From assembly GCA_035477115.1 (NCBI GenBank), contig DATIKW010000023.1:1-64000 (forward strand): a stretch of DNA of 64,000 nucleotides. Reading direction: 5' to 3'. Source of the DNA: UBA995 sp035477115 (lineage in GTDB: Bacteria; Bacillota; Sulfobacillia; UBA995). The first letter of the stretch is position 1. Every line of letters starts with the position of its first letter. Both the position numbers and the translations under genes were made by a program. Under the pieces are notes generated by a model. The model made no database searches. It was not told the DNA's origin and saw only the letters and a program-made list of their open reading frames with translations. Shown here in pieces: positions 1-6,771 of this stretch.

Positions 1-20
1 GATCAAACTCTCCGTCAATT
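1..20 (-). rRNA. 16S ribosomal RNA, 5' end only
   Basis: Read on the minus strand, the first bases of the window end in GGAGAGTTTGATC, the near-universal start of bacterial 16S rRNA. The gene therefore runs leftwards out of the window and only about 20 bases of its 5' end are present. The exact mature 5' end is uncertain by a few bases. A boxA-like element and a consensus -35 lie upstream at 121-191, as expected for an rrn leader. An rRNA operon next to lysS also fits the gene order near the origin in Bacillota. Confidence 0.9.
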
Positions 21-120
21 ACTCCCAAGAAACAGCCCGGACTATCCACCCGGACCGCTCCCCTTTACCACATAACCAACGGCAAGCCCGTCCCTCGCTC
101 TTATTCCCTATCTACCCTCA

Positions 121-140
121 CTGCTCAGTTTTCAAGGACC
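121..140 (-). promoter_or_regulatory. boxA-like antitermination element in the rrn leader
   Basis: The minus strand reads GGTCCTTGAAAACTGAGCAG, close to the TGCTCTTTGAAAACT element found in the leader of Bacillota rRNA operons, where the Nus factors load. It lies about 100 bases upstream of the 16S start and downstream of the promoter at 163-191. Bases 21-120 between it and the 16S gene show no ORF and are the remaining leader, which would be removed by processing. Confidence 0.75.
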
Positions 141-162
141 ATAACCTTCCCAGCGGAAACTA

Positions 163-191
163 ACGTTATCACGGTGCTGCTGCCTTGTCAA
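163..191 (-). promoter_or_regulatory. Promoter of the rRNA operon
   Basis: On the minus strand a perfect -35 TTGACA (186-191) is followed by a 17-base spacer and a -10 TAACGT (163-168). It lies upstream of the boxA element and the 16S gene. The -35 and spacer fall inside the last codons of the EFR1-family gene, so the coding end and the rrn promoter share DNA. Confidence 0.7.
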
Positions 192-990
192 TAGCCCTGA
201 TAACGTCCGCATAGCCCGGCTCCAGATGGCGATGAAGGATGCCGATGACCTTTGGCAGCAAGCGTATGGTGACGGCCTGCCGGGGGCAGATGCTCGCACA
301 CCGCAGGCAGAAAGTACATTCGGACCCGACCCGATGCGCGAGGGGATTGGCGGGCATCGCCGAGGTAGGGCAGGCAGCGGCGCATAGCCCGCAGGACCGG
401 CAAGCTGCGGTCACCCCGATATACCGGCCGGCATGGGCGCAACTCCGCATATACCACCGCCACATCCCACCCGACATCAGTCCGCGCCGGACGTGTCCGG
501 GGCGGGCGCGGCGGACCCGACCGGTTGCGAGTTCATCGGCGGCGCAAGCTACAAGCGCTTCGATGCGACTCCATGCCCGCTCCTTGGCCATCGCCGCAAC
601 GGCGGGTTTCGACCACCGCCAGTGGCCGTTCTCCGGCACCGCGTATGCGCGTTCATGGACTACCCGGTAACCGTTTGCCTCCAGTCGGTCGCAGACGATG
701 GCGGTCGCACCGCCCACTATCCCTCCGGCCACGGCCCACACGAACGCGGGCCGTCCCCTGCCTGGAGGCAGGGTGGGCAGGAAACGGTCGACCACGCGCG
801 GCGGACCGAAGGCATATACGGGGAACCCCAGACCAAGGCAGTCCGCGGCCGGCATCAGCCCATCCCGGAGAGCCGCTTCGACCGCCATGACTTCGGTCTC
901 CCAGCCGGACCGCTGCAAGCCGGCGGCATACAGGTTGGCCGTGCGCCAGGTGTTGCCGGTGCCCGAGAAATAGTACAGCGCCGCCCTCAT
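169..990 (-). CDS. EFR1-family flavodoxin-ferredoxin fusion protein
   Basis: A 273-residue soluble protein. The N-terminus YYFSGTGNT is the FMN-phosphate loop of a flavodoxin domain. Two ferredoxin-type motifs, CRSCGLCAAACP (about 197-208) and CTFCLRCASICP (about 225-236), should bind two [4Fe-4S] clusters. This arrangement matches the EFR1 family (ferredoxin-flavodoxin) common in anaerobes; its members are thought to shuttle low-potential electrons, but the partners are usually unknown. It has no close operon partner: a 300-base gap lies upstream and the rrn promoter overlaps its end. The hydrogenases encoded nearby make a role in ferredoxin-linked redox metabolism plausible, but that is inference. 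Confidence 0.85.
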   Translation of the reverse strand: MRAALYYFSGTGNTWRTANLYAAGLQRSGWETEVMAVEAALRDGLMPAADCLGLGFPVYAFGPPRVVDRFLPTLPPGRGRPAFVWAVAGGIVGGATAIVCDRLEANGYRVVHERAYAVPENGHWRWSKPAVAAMAKERAWSRIEALVACAADELATGRVRRARPGHVRRGLMSGGMWRWYMRSCAHAGRYIGVTAACRSCGLCAAACPTSAMPANPLAHRVGSECTFCLRCASICPRQAVTIRLLPKVIGILHRHLEPGYADVIRAIDKAAAP

Positions 991-1293
991 CGGCCGACCT
1001 CCCCGAATGGCCCATCATCCTTCACTTGGCGCCCGGCACTTCGACGGGGGCGGGTATGACTCCCTCCTGCTGCAAGAATGCGGTCACGATCATGGTCGCG
1101 GCCACGGTGATCGTCGTGGTTGCCGTTGGGGCCACGGTCATGGTCGCGGTCGCCGGCGCGGTCGGGTCTCGACCTGCTATACCGCGGATCAGTAGCAGGT
1201 GAGGGATGCGGGGATTGCGAATTCTGGTCCGAGGTAAGCGGCCGCGGCCGTGCGCCTGCGGCAAAGCACCGGTGACCGTTGGGAGGTCTGGTC
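991..1293. other. Intergenic region with degenerate GGTCGCGG/CCACGG repeats
   Basis: This 303-base gap separates the divergent EFR1 and cysK genes. Bases about 1076-1165 are an imperfect tandem array of short GGTCGCGG, CCACGG and ATGGTCGCGG units. They create low-complexity ORFs on both strands (His/Gly/Arg-rich on plus, Thr/Ala-rich on minus) without a convincing ribosome-binding site. An inverted repeat, ACCTGCTA at 1172-1179 and TAGCAGGT at 1193-1200, has a 13-base loop containing CCGCGG. I recognise no T-box, SAM riboswitch or clear promoter. Confidence 0.5.
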
Positions 1294-2349
1294 TTGAGCG
1301 GGATTCATCGTTCCATCCTGGAGGCTATCGGACACACCCCCCTCATCGAACTACAGCGCGTCCGTCCGCCTGGCGGCAGGATCCTGGTGAAGATGGAGTC
1401 ACTCAATCCGGGCGGCAGCGTGAAGTGCCGGCCCGCCCATGCCATGATCCAGGAGGCTGAACGGCGAGGCTTGCTTCGCCCGGATTCGATTATCGTGGAG
1501 GCTAGCAGCGGCAATCAGGGCATCGCCCTGTGTATGGTGGGCGCCGCCCTTGGCTACAAGGTTCGTATCGTCATGCCGGCCAACATGACCCGCGAGCGGC
1601 AGGCCATCATCCGCGCCTACGGGGCGGAGTTGGTGCTCACCGACCCGGGAAACGACATCGGCGAGGCAATCGGCAATGCCCTTGCGGTAGTGGAGCGCAT
1701 GGCCGGTGAGGACCCACGCGTGTTCGTCCCCGGCCAGTTCAACAATCCCTCCAATCCCGAGTCCCACTACCGGACCACGGCGGCGGAAATTCTCGAGCAG
1801 ATCGGCACGGAAGGGCCGGTGGATGCATTCGTCTCCGGAGTCGGCACCGGCGGCACCCTGACGGGCGTCGGCCGCGCTCTCAAGGAAGTGTTTCCGGAAT
1901 GCCTGGTGGTCGCGGCCGAGCCGCAGAAGGCGGCTATCCTGTCCGGCGGGCGGATTGGGCACCATCTGCAACAGGGAATCGGTGACGGCATCATCCCCCC
2001 GGTGCTGGATCTCACCATCGTTGACCGGACGGTCCTGGTCAGCGATGAGGCGGCAATGGCCACCGCGGGTCGATTGGCACGAGAGGAAGGGATGATGGTC
2101 GGCATCTCCTCGGGGACGAACGTCCATGCCGCCCTGATGATCGCCGAGGACCTTGGACCGGGCAAGACCATCTTGACCATCTGCCCCGACACGGGCGATC
2201 GTTACCTGAGCATCGCGCTGGCAGGGGAGGAGACCCCCGCGCAATCAGACCCCGCCCCGGCGGCGACCCATCCGGCGGTAGGGGCGGGTTCGAAACCCGC
2301 CCCTACCAGGACCGTGGCCCCGACCCCGACCGCGGTCCCACTTCCGTAG
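1294..2349 (+). CDS. cysK: Cysteine synthase-type PLP enzyme
   Basis: A fold-type II PLP enzyme, probably O-acetylserine sulfhydrylase making cysteine from O-acetylserine and sulfide. Seen: ILEAIGHTPLIEL near the start, the PLP lysine in NPGGSVKCR (Lys44), the substrate loop EASSGNQG and the phosphate-binding GVGTGGTLTGV. The TTG at 1294 is preferred because GGGAGG lies 7 bases upstream; the in-frame TTG at 1279 has no such site. The protein is 351 residues; the family is usually near 310. The surplus is a Pro/Ala/Thr-rich tail from about residue 314, encoded partly by a 29-bp palindrome. The residue after the PLP lysine is Cys; family members nearly always have Asp. Other PLP lyases of this family are possible. 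Confidence 0.85.
   Translation: MSGIHRSILEAIGHTPLIELQRVRPPGGRILVKMESLNPGGSVKCRPAHAMIQEAERRGLLRPDSIIVEASSGNQGIALCMVGAALGYKVRIVMPANMTRERQAIIRAYGAELVLTDPGNDIGEAIGNALAVVERMAGEDPRVFVPGQFNNPSNPESHYRTTAAEILEQIGTEGPVDAFVSGVGTGGTLTGVGRALKEVFPECLVVAAEPQKAAILSGGRIGHHLQQGIGDGIIPPVLDLTIVDRTVLVSDEAAMATAGRLAREEGMMVGISSGTNVHAALMIAEDLGPGKTILTICPDTGDRYLSIALAGEETPAQSDPAPAATHPAVGAGSKPAPTRTVAPTPTAVPLP
2278..2306. repeat. 29-bp palindromic repeat, copy 1 (inside the cysK 3' end)
   Basis: GTAGGGGCGGGTTC and its exact reverse complement flank one central base. A second copy at 26213-26241 differs only at that central base. Here the palindrome lies within the reading frame and encodes about residues 329-338 of the CysK tail. 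It resembles the dispersed REP-like palindromes known from many genomes. Confidence 0.85.
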
Positions 2350-2362
2350 CAGCAGGAAACGG

Positions 2363-2396
2363 TCCGGGGCCGGGCCCGGACGGGCCCGGCCCCGGA
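2363..2396. terminator. Strong hairpin between the convergent cysK and hydA genes
   Basis: TCCGGGGCCGGGCCCG (2363-2378) pairs perfectly with 2381-2396, giving 16 base pairs around a 2-base centre. It lies 14 bases after the cysK stop and 9 bases beyond the end of hydA on the other strand, so it could end transcription from both sides. There is no long T-tract, so termination efficiency is uncertain. Confidence 0.6.
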
Positions 2397-2404
2397 GACT
2401 GCTC

Positions 2405-4138
2405 TCAGGTGGGATAGCGCTCCCGAGGCTGATAGTGAGTGTGTAGGAGCTGGTGAGACTTCTCGCCCAGGGGACGGCCCAGGAATTCCGCGTAGAGGGC
2501 CTTGACCACCTGGTTCTCATGGGACTTGCGAATCGGCATGTTGCGGTCGACCTCGTAGATCGCGTCCATCCTCCGGCGGCGGATGGCATTGGTGGTGGGT
2601 ATGGGTTGTCCGCCGCCGCCGATGCATCCCCCGGGACAGCCCATGATCTCGATGAAATGATAATCGGCGCTGCCCCCGGCGACCAGCTCGCACAGCTTCC
2701 GCGCGTTGCCCAGGCCATGACCGACGGCCGCCTTTACGACCAGTCCATCGGCCTCGATGGCCGCCTCTTTGATCCCGTCAAGTCCCCGGACGGCTGTGAT
2801 ATCGAGGTTCTCGAGGGCACGCCCGGTGATCGTCTCGTAAGCCGTCCGCAGCGCCGCCTCCATGACCCCCCCGCTGGCTCCGAAGATGACGCCGGCCCCG
2901 GTGGAGATGCCCAATGGCAGATCGTAGTCTTCCTCAGGTAGATCCAAGAAGTCGATGCCCGCCTCTCGCAGCATCCGACCGAGTTCGCGCGAGGTGAGTA
3001 CCGCGTCCACATCCGGATGACCGCCGGCGGTCATTTCCGGGCGGCCGGCCTCGAACTTCTTGGCCGTGCACGGCATGACCGACACGACGTAGATGTCCGC
3101 CGGGTCCATGCCGGCCCGCTGGGCATAGTAGGTCTTGGCGAGAGCCCCGAACATCTGCTGCGGCGACTTGCAGGTGGACACGTTCGGCAGGAGCTGGGGG
3201 AAGAAGTGTTCGACGTACTTCACCCAACCCGGACTGCAGGAGGTGATCAGGGGCAGGACCCCGCCCGCTTTCACCCGGTGCAGCAGCTCGTGGGCTTCCT
3301 CCAGGATGGTGAGATCGGCGGTGAAATCCGTGTCGAACACGCGGTCGAAGCCGAGCCGGCGGAGCGCCGCCACCAGCTTGCCGGTGACGATACTGCCGGG
3401 CTCCATCCCGAATTCCTCGCCGATGGTCACCCGGGTTGCCGGGGCGGTCTGGACTACTACATGCTTATCCGGATCGCCGAGGGCCTCCCATACCTGGCGG
3501 GTGTGGTCCCGCTCGACGATCGCCCCGGTCGGACATGTCAAGCTGCATTGACCGCACATGGTACACACTGCGTCCAGGAGTCCGCGTTCGCCGGCGGTGC
3601 CTATGATGGTGTCCGCTCCCCGGTACAGTGGGAACAGCACTCCCACCTGCTGTACCTCCTGGCAAGTCTCGACGCAGCGGCGGCATACGACGCACTTGGC
3701 GGGATCCCGTACCAGCGAGGGGCTGGAGGTATCCTGCTCGATGGACTTGTCCAGGCGGTGGAAGTTCGCGTCCCGGACCCCCATCCGCTCCGCCAAGGTC
3801 TGAAGCTCGCAATGCAGGTTGCGGGCACACTGTAGGCAGTCAAGCGGATGCCGGGCGATGATCAACTCCAGGATCGTCCGGCGGGCTTCCCGGATCGCCG
3901 GACTCCGGGTGCGGACGACCATGCCGTCGGCCACGGGGAAGGCGCAGGCCGCCTGAAGTGTCCGCGACCGTTCGACCTCCACCACGCAGATGCGGCACAA
4001 GGCCTTCACGCGCTGGTCCGGGTGATGGCACAGGGTGGGGATGGCGATGCCGGCTTCCCGGGCGGCGGCGAGGATGCTGGAACCACGTTCCGCCAGGATT
4101 TCGTGGCCGTCTATGGTCAATCTGACTCGATCCTTCAC
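2405..4138 (-). CDS. hydA: [FeFe] hydrogenase catalytic subunit (HydA/HndD type), first module
   Basis: 577 residues with full group A architecture: an N-terminal [2Fe-2S] domain (CRICVVEV), a His-Cys cluster motif (HPLDCLQCARNLHC), two ferredoxin clusters (CVVCRRCVETC and CTMCGQCSLTCP), then the H-cluster domain with TSCSPGW, MPCTAKKFE and CPGGCIGGGG, and a C-terminal small-subunit segment. It should reduce protons or oxidise H2 as the catalytic part of a HydABC/HndABCD complex in the cytoplasm. It is the last gene of the unit, 9 bases after hydB. The start is GTG with AAGGGGG upstream. All H-cluster cysteines are present. Direction and electron carriers cannot be read from sequence; a bifurcating NADH/ferredoxin enzyme is likely. 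Confidence 0.95.
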   Translation of the reverse strand: MKDRVRLTIDGHEILAERGSSILAAAREAGIAIPTLCHHPDQRVKALCRICVVEVERSRTLQAACAFPVADGMVVRTRSPAIREARRTILELIIARHPLDCLQCARNLHCELQTLAERMGVRDANFHRLDKSIEQDTSSPSLVRDPAKCVVCRRCVETCQEVQQVGVLFPLYRGADTIIGTAGERGLLDAVCTMCGQCSLTCPTGAIVERDHTRQVWEALGDPDKHVVVQTAPATRVTIGEEFGMEPGSIVTGKLVAALRRLGFDRVFDTDFTADLTILEEAHELLHRVKAGGVLPLITSCSPGWVKYVEHFFPQLLPNVSTCKSPQQMFGALAKTYYAQRAGMDPADIYVVSVMPCTAKKFEAGRPEMTAGGHPDVDAVLTSRELGRMLREAGIDFLDLPEEDYDLPLGISTGAGVIFGASGGVMEAALRTAYETITGRALENLDITAVRGLDGIKEAAIEADGLVVKAAVGHGLGNARKLCELVAGGSADYHFIEIMGCPGGCIGGGGQPIPTTNAIRRRRMDAIYEVDRNMPIRKSHENQVVKALYAEFLGRPLGEKSHQLLHTHYQPRERYPT

Positions 4139-4147
4139 GCTGGTTCA

Positions 4148-5809
4148 CTACCCCCTTCGTCCATTGCCCGCGGCGGCCGGCTTGACTCCCCCTGCCAGGG
4201 GCCGGCAGGTACCGGTGGGGCAGGCACGCTCGTCAATGTGGGCGAGGTACTCCGGCTCGAAGTGCTTCAGGGTGGTCAGGACGGAAAGCGGCACGGACTG
4301 ACCCAGCGGGCACAGGGACGCGCCCGCCAGGGTTTTGGCCAGCCTTCCGAGCAACCTCAGATCATCGCGGCTGCCGCGTCCGGTCGTGAACCGCTCCAGA
4401 ATGTGGTGCAACTGAAGGGTCCCCTCGCGACACGGGGCGCACTGGCCACAGGACTCGTGGAGGAAGAACCGGGAGAAGACCCTGGTCACGTCCACGATGC
4501 AGTGAGTGTCGTCCATCACCAGCAACGCCCCGGAGCCGAGGGCCGACCCTGCCGCCGCCAGGCGATCGAAATCCATGGGGACGTCCAGCAGCGATTCGGG
4601 GAGGCACCCGCCGGAGGTCCCGCCCGTCTGGGCCATCTTGAACCGGCGGCCTCCCGGTATGCCCCCTCCGATGTCGTAGATGACTTCGCGGAGGGTGATC
4701 CCCATCGGCACCTCGATGAGACCTTCGTTGACGATGTCGCCGGTGAGGGTGAACACCTTGGTCCCCGGGCAGGCGTCGGTGCCGATACCGCGGTACCAGG
4801 CAGCCCCGCGGTTGACGATCGAGGGTATATTGGCCAGAGTCTCGACGTTGTTGATCACCGTGGGCCGGCCGAACAAGCCCACCTCCGTCGGATAAGGAGG
4901 CTTGATCCGCGGTTCGCCCCGCTTGCCCTCCAGGGATTCGAAGAGCGCCGTCTCCTCGCCACAGACGTAAGCGCCCGCTCCGAACCGGACTTCCACGTCG
5001 AAATCGAAGCCCGAGTCGAAGATGTTCCGGCCGAGCAGACCCAGCTCGCGGGCATTCCGGATCGAATGCTCGAGCCTGCTGATGGAAAGCCCGTACTCCC
5101 CGCGGATGTAGATATAGCCCTGCCGAGACCCGGTGGCGAAACCGCAGATGGCCATCCCTTCCAGAATCCGGTGGGGGTCGCCCTCCAGGATCAGCCGGTC
5201 CTTGAAAGTGCCCGGCTCCCCCTCGTCGGCGTTGCATACCACGTACTTTACGGGCCCGGGCGCCCTTGCGCCGAACTCCCACTTCAGCCCGGCAGGGAAC
5301 CCCGCCCCGCCGCGGCCGCGCAACCCGGAGGCCTTGACCTCCGCCACGACCGCAGCCGGCTCTCCCCCGAGGACCCTGGCCAACGCGGCGTAGCCGCCGT
5401 GCCCGATGTATTCCTCGAGGGAATCGGGATCGATTATCCCGCAGTTCTCGAGCACCACCCGGACTTGTTTGCGGAAATAGCCGAGTTCAGGAACGGTCTG
5501 TACGGCGACCGGTCGGGCCGGCTCCCGGTACATGAGCCGCTCTACTCTCCGCCCCTTCAGGAGGTGACTTCCGACCAGTTCGGGAACATCCTCGACCCTG
5601 ACCCGGCAGTACAGGACACCCTCGGGATATACGACGATCGTAGGCCCCTGTTCGCACAGGCCGAAGCATCCCGTCTCCACGACCTTTACCTCGCCGCCCA
5701 GACCCCGTCCGACGATCTCACCGGTGAGAGCTTCGCGCACGGCCCGGTGACCCTTGAGCGAGCAGTTGGTGCCCGCGCACACCAGGACATGCGCCCGGTA
5801 CAGGTGCAT
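4148..5809 (-). CDS. hydB: NuoF-like flavoprotein subunit of the first hydrogenase (HydB/HndC)
   Basis: 553 residues. An N-terminal thioredoxin-like [2Fe-2S] domain (CAGTNCSLKG, then CFGLC) is followed by the NuoF core: GLRGRGGAGFPAG for FMN/NAD binding, NADEGEPGTFKDR, and the [4Fe-4S] motif CGQCAPCREGT. It binds NAD(H) and FMN and passes electrons to HydA; in bifurcating enzymes it is the bifurcation site. The ATG at 5809 is preferred over the GTG at 5836 because AGGGGGA lies just upstream. The protein ends soon after ACPTGTC and lacks the C-terminal two-cluster ferredoxin domain found in many HydB proteins. It sits between hydC and hydA with short gaps. Confidence 0.93.
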   Translation of the reverse strand: MHLYRAHVLVCAGTNCSLKGHRAVREALTGEIVGRGLGGEVKVVETGCFGLCEQGPTIVVYPEGVLYCRVRVEDVPELVGSHLLKGRRVERLMYREPARPVAVQTVPELGYFRKQVRVVLENCGIIDPDSLEEYIGHGGYAALARVLGGEPAAVVAEVKASGLRGRGGAGFPAGLKWEFGARAPGPVKYVVCNADEGEPGTFKDRLILEGDPHRILEGMAICGFATGSRQGYIYIRGEYGLSISRLEHSIRNARELGLLGRNIFDSGFDFDVEVRFGAGAYVCGEETALFESLEGKRGEPRIKPPYPTEVGLFGRPTVINNVETLANIPSIVNRGAAWYRGIGTDACPGTKVFTLTGDIVNEGLIEVPMGITLREVIYDIGGGIPGGRRFKMAQTGGTSGGCLPESLLDVPMDFDRLAAAGSALGSGALLVMDDTHCIVDVTRVFSRFFLHESCGQCAPCREGTLQLHHILERFTTGRGSRDDLRLLGRLAKTLAGASLCPLGQSVPLSVLTTLKHFEPEYLAHIDERACPTGTCRPLAGGVKPAAAGNGRRG

Positions 5810-5842
5810 GCTGACTTCCCCCTTTCTCCAGTTCACGCCACG

Positions 5843-6337
5843 TCACCGGTGGGAGGCCAGAATCGCGGCCACGGCTTCCGGTCGCACGTTGCCGTACACC
5901 TGGTCATCGATCATCAGCGCGGGAGCGACGCCGCATATGCCCAGGCAGGAAACGAGTTCCAGGCTCCATTTGCCGTCCTGCGTATCCTCGCCGGGGACGA
6001 TGCCGAGTTCGCGCTCGATCGCTTCCCGGACCGATGCCGCCCCCTGAATATGGCACGGCGCGTTCTCGCATAGCCGAACCATGTGCCGGCCGCGAGGGCG
6101 GGTGTTGAAGAGGGTGTAGAAAGTGGCCACCCCCCAGATCTGGCTCAGGGGAATGCCCAGAGCCTGAGCCACGAGCTTGAAGGTTGTCTCGGGCAGATAG
6201 CCGAAGATATTTTGGATCTCGGTGAGGATGGCGAGGAGAGCCCCCGGCCGATCCCGATGCCGGAGGATGACCGCGTCGACCTCTTTGAGGCGTCCTTCCT
6301 CGAACTGAGAAGACAGCTTCTCCTGAACCATCGCCAT
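5843..6337 (-). CDS. hydC: NuoE-like [2Fe-2S] subunit of the first hydrogenase (HydC/HndA)
   Basis: 164 residues of the NuoE family. An N-terminal helical part (GALLAILTEIQNIFGYLP) precedes a thioredoxin-like domain with cluster ligands in CENAPC and CLGICG. It relays electrons to or from the NuoF-like subunit. I chose the ATG at 6337 (MAMVQEK), with GGGGG about 9 bases upstream; the reading frame stays open farther upstream, but that part is a shadow of the gene before it. It lies 68 bases after hndB and 33 bases before hydB. Confidence 0.92.
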   Translation of the reverse strand: MAMVQEKLSSQFEEGRLKEVDAVILRHRDRPGALLAILTEIQNIFGYLPETTFKLVAQALGIPLSQIWGVATFYTLFNTRPRGRHMVRLCENAPCHIQGAASVREAIERELGIVPGEDTQDGKWSLELVSCLGICGVAPALMIDDQVYGNVRPEAVAAILASHR

Positions 6338-6405
6338 ATCAGCGTACCCCCGATCCGCCGCTTGATCGCCCGTCCGACCCGTGGCCGGACGGGTCTCATG
6401 GCCTT

Positions 6406-6771
6406 CTACCGCCGGGCGGCTATTACCCATTCGCCTACCACGACGTCGTTCACCACGTGCTGGGCGATGATCCGCCGGGCGCGATCGCCGGTGACCTGGC
6501 CATAGGTTACGGCCGGCCTTCCTGGTTTCTCGACGGTCAACATCGGCTCTTGCTCGCACAAACCGATGCAGCCCGTCTGGGTCACGGTTACCCCGGTGAG
6601 CGACCTTCCCGCCAGTTCCTCGAGGACGGCAGTCATCACCTCGCGCGCGCCGGCGGCGATGCCACAGGTGCCCATGGCCACGACGATCTTGACCGGCTGT
6701 TCCCCTTCCCGGACTTTCATCGCTTCTTGCGCTCGCTTGCGAATCCGCTCGAGTTCCTCCAGTGTCTTCAT
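6406..6771 (-). CDS. hndB: Thioredoxin-like [2Fe-2S] ferredoxin (HndB family)
   Basis: 121 residues. Cysteines in MGTCGIAAG and TGCIGLCEQEP fit the thioredoxin-like [2Fe-2S] fold of the HndB subunit of NADP-reducing hydrogenases. With the next three genes it gives the set HndB, HndA, HndC, HndD. Its ATG overlaps the stop of the upstream hydrogenase gene (ATGA at 6768-6771), which suggests translational coupling of the two modules. The N-terminal 30 residues are a charged helix (LEELERIRKRAQEAMKVREG). Its role within the complex is inferred from family membership. Confidence 0.88.
   Translation of the reverse strand: MKTLEELERIRKRAQEAMKVREGEQPVKIVVAMGTCGIAAGAREVMTAVLEELAGRSLTGVTVTQTGCIGLCEQEPMLTVEKPGRPAVTYGQVTGDRARRIIAQHVVNDVVVGEWVIAARR

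Noticed and set aside
1172..1200. Hairpin upstream of cysK considered as a T-box or SAM riboswitch
   Set aside because: The T-box core and SAM-I core sequences are absent; only a simple 8-bp stem is present.
1007..1264. His/Gly/Arg-rich plus-strand ORF and Thr/Ala-rich minus-strand ORF opposite the cysK leader
   Set aside because: Both are products of the same short GC-rich tandem repeats, have no convincing ribosome-binding site and resemble no family I know.
3848..6073. A 741-codon plus-strand open frame antisense to hydB
   Set aside because: Shadow of the hydrogenase genes caused by high GC; no domain is recognisable and the minus-strand proteins are certain.
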